Shown: one piece after another, positions 58,025 through 64,000 of the stretch
Layout: each line of letters begins with the position of its first letter
Numbering within the stretch: position 1 is the stretch's first letter
Assembly (NCBI GenBank): GCA_951213105.1
Contig: OX578136.1
Coordinates: forward strand, 75,447,230 to 75,511,229
Source: Amaurobius ferox
Taxonomy: Eukaryota; Arthropoda; Arachnida; Araneae; Amaurobiidae
Direction of reading: 5' to 3'
DNA: 64,000 nucleotides
Translations under genes and position numbers: made by a program
The notes under the pieces: generated by a model
Told to the model about the DNA's origin: nothing
What the model saw: the letters and a program-made list of their open reading frames with translations, nothing else
Databases searched by the model: none

Positions 58025-59329
58025 AACACTTTACAAAAAAGTTGAAAAGTGTTTATGACTTTGTTCATTCATTCTGTCTGTCTGTCTGTCTGCCCGTTAG
58101 CACTATAACTGTCGTAAAAATGACTTTATCAAAATGAAATTTTAGTATGTTGTTCAGACGGTCTGTGGGACCTATGGGAATATAAATGCATAATATTACC
58201 CAATTAGTTTTGGATTGAACCCGGGTTTAAAAAATGAAATACATTGAACCCTATGGGACCTAATTTTTCAAACGTTTTTTAAGCGGATTTAAAATTCACA
58301 AATTGCTTCGAAAGTTTTAGAAAATATTCAAGTTATCCCATAAAATATATAAAAAAAATTTCAGCAAAATATATTCAGTAGTTTTTTAAATAAAAATTAA
58401 AATAATTATTACACCTTTTATATGAAGAGATCACGTGACCATTATATGAAAATATCACGTGACCCACTTCAAAATAAAATATGGCATCCATCTTGTATCA
58501 AAATCGTGATTTTTTATTCTTTTCAATTCATATTTAGTGTTGTATCCGTCCTAAAACCGCTTTATTTCTGTTTAAATTTTGTGCATCCAAATACTGAAAC
58601 AACGCAATAGAATATATTTGAGTTTAAATGAGCATCCAAATTTTATTATTTCCACAACGAAGCCTACTTTTCACTTATGGAAAATGTAAACAGCAAAATA
58701 TGTAGAATGAGTTGTATAAGAATTGCTGCATTTCTTTAACGTAAAATTATTTAGTTCATGGAGTCTGCAATATAGCTGATATGAATGAAATATTCATTGA
58801 TTTTACAGAGAGAAGGACGATTTTTTTCGATGAAGTTTTAAGAATAAAGTTTAATTACTTGTACCTCCATGGTCTTAAGTTTTTAAATAAAATAAATTAT
58901 TATAGTATTGTGATGAATGAAATGAATGGAAAAATGTTTATGAATGAAATGCTGCCTTTCCAGAGAGAGCCAGGGGTGTTATATTTCGATGACATCATTT
59001 AAATGAATTTCAGTTGTTTTCGATGAAGTTTTCAAATATAATAAATTATTGTAGTATTATGATAATTTTAAAAATATTGCCGAGGAATGTATCGCATTTT
59101 AGAGATGTTTAAACCAGGCAATTTATATTTCAATGCCGTCATTTGAATGAAGTTCATTTTTTCGATGAAATTTTAAGTTTTCAAATATAATAAACTATTG
59201 TAGTATTGTGATAATTTTTAAAATATTATCGAGGAATGTATCGCATTATAGAGATATTTAAATAAAATTGAATTGAGGTTGGAAAGTGTTTCATAATCAA
59301 TGCTTTATGCATGATTGATCTATCTGTGA
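58025..59329 (-). mobile_element. H2-family element, complete
   Basis: Hairpin aacactttacaaaaaagttgaaaagtgtt, GTCT array (58074-58090), full body, end gcatgattgatctatc. Confidence 0.82.
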
Positions 59330-59650
59330 TTGGTTGTGTTGATTGATTGTGTTTATTTTGATGAAATACTTGGACTTGAAGAAAAGTTTTATCGAAATGA
59401 ACAATTCATTGTGTAGGCCTAGGGCATTGTCCACGTGTAAATCTTTAATGCTTGGATTTTATTTGATTTTCTATTATCGATTCCTCTCCATTGCTGTTTG
59501 TCTTCAGCTTGATGACTAGGGGTTTGCATTTCATTTTCCACTTGATTGAAGATTCTCTGTTTGATACTTTTTTATTTGTTAGGCATGTTTTAATGTTGGG
59601 TGTTTTGAGTTGCAACTTCTCTCTATTCTATCATTGGATTTTCAAACTGT

Positions 59651-59819
59651 TTTTCTCAATTTAACTAATTACTGACATTATTGATTTGTTCATTATTCAT
59701 TTTAAGCATTATATATATATATATATATAATTAAGCATTATATATATATATATATATATAATGCCTAAAATGAATAATGAACAAATCAATAATGTCAGTA
59801 ATTAGTTAAATTGAGAAAA
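59651..59819. repeat. Inverted repeat, 60-bp arms around TA tracts
   Basis: 59651-59710 and 59760-59819 are reverse complements with one mismatch (agcatt / aatgcc). The 49-bp spacer is two (TA)n tracts separated by attaagcat. Confidence 0.92.
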
Positions 59820-59908
59820 AAAATTGATGTTTTATTAATAACCGGATCTATCCTCATATTTTTTTGCCGACCGGCCATTTTTCTTAATCCGTTTTTGGTG
59901 ATGAGGAG

Positions 59909-59915
59909 TGTGGGT

Positions 59916-59949
<34 letters not shown>

Positions 59950-59958
59950 GGGGGGGGG
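59909..59958. repeat. (GT)n followed by (G)n
   Basis: About 18 GT repeats running into a run of 11 G. Confidence 0.95.
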
Positions 59959-61476
59959 TGAAAGATGTGGCAACATTTCTGGAGGTTTCAAATTCTCTAC
60001 TACAAGTTATAAAAACTTCTTGAATACCTTTTCAGAAAAAATACATGCAATAATAAACACAGCTAAAATGTTGCAAAAATAAGGCATAGTAAGCAGGCGA
60101 GGTGTACGTTTAAAAAATCTTTAGATTTCTTACTTCAATGCGAACAAGCGACGAGCTGAACGCTAAATGAGAGAAAGACTATGCTGTGCAGGCGGCAATA
60201 TGGCTTGATGACAGCACAGAAGACGAAAGAGAAGTAAAATCAGAAAAATCAAATAAAATGTGGAGTATATGAACTCAAATCGCGGAGAAGAAAAGGAGAG
60301 AGACATAGAAAAGATAGCTAAATGGGGTCATGCTGTATCTCAAAAGAAGGAAATCCAAATATTTTCGAAGAAACCTATATCTGCTTACTACAACTAATTT
60401 GCTTAGCATTTTGCGTTGTGATTTAGTTTATTATTGCTTGTGCCAGGGACGCGCATACAAATATTTATCACGGCCTCCTCCATGTTTGATTTCCAACCTC
60501 CTTCTGAATTTACCATGTTTTCTGCCCTCTCTCTATTACAAGAGAGTCACCAGTTTCGAGTGGTGTCTGTCCCTTCTATGTGCAGCAATGCTTGTAAGAA
60601 AGTCACGTTCTATGCTTAGAAACATGCATTTTAAACTTATTCACGTGTATTTATGTAATTCAATTTCCTTTAAATAAAACATCTTAAACATTATAAATGA
60701 AAAATAATATTTTCTGTTATAATTGTTTTGTTACAATATTAAATTCTTAAAATAAATAGACGACTTACATTATCAACACCCACGGAAAACTTTGGTCACA
60801 GTATTGTATTTTCATTAAGAGAAATAAATTACATTTATAGGTCATAGTTTGAACTGTAGATGGCAGCACTAAATTTGAAAATCAGCTCTTGAATAAATGG
60901 TAAACTTCTTGGAATAAACTTAAATCCTACAAACCTGTTTTAGACTGTTTATGAGGCACAAAATGTAAATGCTGCGGGCTGCCATATACAACAAACTTTT
61001 TTCCAATAGTTGTGGATTTCGAAAGAAAAAAAAAAAAAGAAAGGGGGTGGGGGAGGGTGAAATTGGTCATTTGATTAATCTGCTAGAAGTCAATTATTTA
61101 ACGACCAGGTAAGAAGTTTTAACAAAATCAATTTTTTACAGATTTTTTTCCTATGTTATATGTTTAAAATGTAATGTAATTTTAGTTTTCCATATTTTAG
61201 ATGCAATTAATATATTTTTCTTATAAAGTTGTGTTTTAGTGACGGTTAAATTATTTTGTATATTTTTATTTTACACTATAAAAGTTTTATAAAAGACCCT
61301 AGAATTCACTTTTGTCCAAGGGCCCTAAAAGTCATAAAACTCCCATTGCAGATAATAGCATACATCGATCGGTTTCATGTTTACTATTATGCATAGAATA
61401 GTCAGCACAGAATAGCCGATATCTAAAACCATAGTCAGCATAGAATAGCTGATATCTACAACCAGGGCCCATGTAC

Positions 61477-61730
61477 GGGGTGCGGTAGCCCTGTGGTTTG
61501 CGTGCTGGATTTGCACGCTGCCCCAACTGCCGACGTGTTCATGCGGAGTACGATCACGTTAAACATGTGGATCCGTAAGTCCTTCCGAGAGGTTGGTGGT
61601 AGGGGAAGGAGGGTACGGTCCCTGTGGACGCCTCTCCCACTGGGTTCCGGTCTAAATTGGGTGGCATTTCCCGGCCGTCCAAACAGTTACCTCTCTGGTA
61701 GGTCGGACGGTCTGGGTCTCAACAACAACA
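61477..61730 (+). mobile_element. tRNA-type SINE without B box and without 5S head
   Basis: Starts ggggtgcggtagccctgtgg, then lacks the same roughly 27 nt B-box segment as the 5S composites. Shared body and (CAA)n tail. Flanked by accagggcc[c/t]atg repeats (61461-61473 and 61731-61743), an imperfect target duplication. Its 5' end falls at the start of the tRNA part, not inside it. Confidence 0.82.
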
Positions 61731-61744
61731 ACCAGGGCCTATGA

Positions 61745-63033
61745 TACAAATTGTTGACCCCATCTCAAATATTTATAACGGGCTCCAATCAATATTACTT
61801 TTAATGTTTTCTCCCTCTAGATATACATATATATTGGAGGTACGGGATTTTCTACTGGAGTCTGAGCTCTCCCACTCGAGTGATGTCTGCCTCCCCCCTG
61901 ATATGGGCGCCCCTGCTGCAACACAGAGCCGTAGTTACGCAGGGGTCAGAGGGGGACTAAACCCTCCCAAGAGGTATACTCAGCCCCCCTGATAAAAATA
62001 TTAAATATTTAGTAGTGATAGGAAGTTTCATCAAACATGTCAACCAATTTTTGCATAAATTTTTTTTTATGCCGACAAAAACATTGCACCTGTTGCAATA
62101 AGTGCAATGTTTCTGCGGCGATTTCAAACGCTGGCAGAATTTGAAATTCGCACGTTATTCTTCAAACGCATTTCCGTTTACGACAAACGCGAACAACTAC
62201 AGTTCACTGACACGCATTGTCTTGAAAACCCTTCACTGCGGATTTGCTTCTTCCTTTTCACATCTCGCGTCGCATGTGCCTCTACGCGACGGTAAAATAG
62301 TTCCCCTCTTCTCCAATCAGGGTTGGAGATATCAGCACAGGCTCTGAAATTTTTGATCCTACCTTGTATAATATATATCGTAATTTTAAGAGCCTTTCGG
62401 AAAACTGGCAAGTTCAATCATACCAAGATAGCCGGCTTCAAATATCTACAGAATTTAGTTCAGATTAAGTGAGGCTGTGTATTTTAAGTTTTGGGAAACG
62501 TCTTCTACAGGCAGGTTTTGTGACGATGAACCTGCTATGGTATTCTCGTGTAGCTTGAGCTAAATTTTAGACATTTGAAGGCTGTTACGTGGTAGGTAGG
62601 TGGTAGGTCTTTTTCCTTAAGTCTATGATTTCCTTTAAATTTCTTCTATTTTTCTTTTGGCAACAACTTCCTAACTGGGTCACGTGATACAACAATTTAT
62701 TGACAGACGATTTCCTGACTTTGCAGGTGCGGTTGCTATTTCTCAATATTCTGAAGAAGGAGGATCTATCTGTTTTGCTTTTGAAACCAATTGATTCTTC
62801 GAATCAACTTTTATGCTATTAATAAAGAACTATTTAAATTTTATACTGGCAATTTTACTTTCAAGATATTTTTATAATATTCTCAACCCTGAAATTCAAG
62901 CTGAATCACCTACTAGAACATACCGGCTCTTCAGTAGGGGCTCTCTGTTCCAAGTTCCTCTTCTAAATCCACTGTGTCTTCTAACAGTGTTCTCTAACTG
63001 ACTTTTCAGGTGCGGTTGCTGTTTCTCATTATT
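61745..63033. other. Unique DNA; possible exon ends
   Basis: No full gene. A duplicated acceptor-like phrase (ctgacttt[g/t]cag plus gtgcggttgct) occurs at 62715-62745 and 62998-63028. A GC-richer stretch at 61850-61990 resembles the subterminal DNA of a hAT element (cagagccgtagttacgcagg) but no partner end was found. An open frame at 62107-62295 has no known domain. Confidence 0.4.
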
Positions 63034-63164
63034 ACTTTCCTTATATACATAATGTATAAGGAAAGTATTGTGACGGGGTCGAAAATTTGAATTCGAGTTT
63101 TCAGCGGGAGAGCACGTTTGAAGCATCCCTGATCACAAATCAAACATTTTTGAGGTGATATCTG

Positions 63165-63197
<33 letters not shown>

Positions 63198-63991
63198 CAG
63201 TGAGTCTGTGGACACGATAACTGACGAACGAATAGACCGATTCGAATGAAATTTGGTACAAAAATCACAATCCGTAAACACTGGAAGCTTATTGTTTTTA
63301 TACGTAATCGAACGTTCAGAATCCCCCTAAAATTTCTAGTGAAATTTTAAAAAAATCGTCAAAAAATAAAAACCGTTAATATAGTTACGCAAATAGACAT
63401 TTCTTATGTAATGTTTCATTAGAAAACGATTGACATAAATTTCAGACCGCTAACATGAACCGTTCTCGAGATATTGCACATTTTTCAAAAAAAATATCAA
63501 AAAGTCATATAAAATAAAAAAAAATATTTCCTATTGGGAAACATGTTAACTTTTCATATGTAATGCCATGCGATAAATTGGGTGACATCATTCTCGTGCA
63601 TCTAGCTCGTTCCATTCATGTAAAAAGATACTTTGAGTAATACTTTCATATTTGAACACCAATAGTCATTTATCTGCTGTAAGAATAACTTATTTCTTCG
63701 TCCATAACGCTTGGCGAGATTTTGGCGACGAATTTGGTGGAATGTTGCCAATTTGGCGACTTTTTTAAATGTTGGTAAAATAACGAAAATCTCGCCATAT
63801 GGATAAAAATGACGGTAAACCAATGACGACTCATTGATGATGACGACATGGAAAATGACGACTTATTGACAAAAATTCAATATCTTGGAAAGAATATAAA
63901 TAACTACTATAAAATAATCTATTTTCTTTTACTGTAAAAGTAGTAAATTCATTGCATTATATAAGGAAAGTCATGTGCTGCCCACATCAGA
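63034..63991 (-). mobile_element. H1-family element, complete
   Basis: Hairpin actttccttatatac..gtataaggaaagt at the left, (GT)n at 63170-63197, body and terminus ataaggaaagtcatgtgctg..catcaga at 63991, then seven T. It sits within the second copy of the acceptor-like phrase. Confidence 0.85.
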
Positions 63992-64000
63992 TTTTTTTGA

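Larger units (their letters stand above)
59330..61458. other. Unique DNA with a palindrome and a GT tract
   Basis: Contains the inverted repeat 59651-59819, a (GT)n plus (G)n tract (59909-59958) and two overlapping open frames around 60330-60677 with no recognisable domain. Nothing else can be supported. Confidence 0.4.

Noticed and set aside
60330..60677. 115-codon frame with a hydrophobic stretch
   Set aside because: No domain, a second overlapping frame is equally open, and no paralog to test conservation.
61850..61990. hAT terminal repeat (cagagccgtagttacgcagg)
   Set aside because: No inverted partner end or 8-bp duplication found nearby.

Overview
The window is AT-rich eukaryotic nuclear DNA, about 64 kb, with no operons, no ribosome-binding-site logic and almost no intact genes. 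The Jockey-like LINE, the Gmr1-like Ty3/gypsy element, the ZMYM1-type hAT transposase, Helitrons and GTCT/GT-bearing hairpin elements together suggest an arthropod. By recollection of family resemblance, the gag and PR reading frames look most like those of arachnids, probably an araneomorph spider; that is an inference made without a search. The only two long uninterrupted host-like reading frames are a pair of intronless zinc-finger paralogs (3913-5448 and 27599-28501, both minus strand). They lie in two copies of one small duplication.

Layout. 0-9 kb: part of a hairpin-ended element (family H1), a Jockey-like LINE relic split by a composite 5S rRNA/tRNA SINE, zinc-finger gene A, two head-to-tail H1 elements and a second 5S/tRNA SINE. 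9-18 kb: nested H1, H2 and Helitron copies and a tRNA-type SINE. 18-23.7 kb: copy A of a large segmental duplication. 23.7-26.6 kb: LINE endonuclease fragment and a decayed hAT transposase. 27.2-31.3 kb: zinc-finger gene B with its flanks, split by tandem H1 copies. 31.4-33.2 kb: a hAT-type MITE and a Helitron. 33.2-49.5 kb: copy B of the large duplication, swollen by a GC-rich foldback element, a perfect palindrome, a Ty3/gypsy element with integrase ahead of reverse transcriptase (itself carrying an 8-bp-TSD DNA transposon in one LTR), SINE pieces with GA arrays, and a Helitron. 49.2-64 kb: further H1 and H2 copies separated by poorly understood unique DNA, a near-perfect 60-bp-arm palindrome and a third SINE type.

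The main result is a SINE built from a complete 5S rRNA head joined to a tRNA-derived head that has lost its B box. Two copies are each bounded by 13-16 bp target-site duplications. A sister copy on the minus strand keeps the full tRNA head without 5S. This reads as replacement of one type of pol III promoter by another. The two internal duplications also supply empty sites, so several insertions (H1, Helitron, LTR element, RTE-like LINE end) can be dated relative to each other and their target preferences read directly. H1 and H2 show asymmetric terminal inverted repeats, hairpin ends, T-run targets and an internal microsatellite, the hallmarks of Helentron-associated elements (HINE/DINE-1 type).
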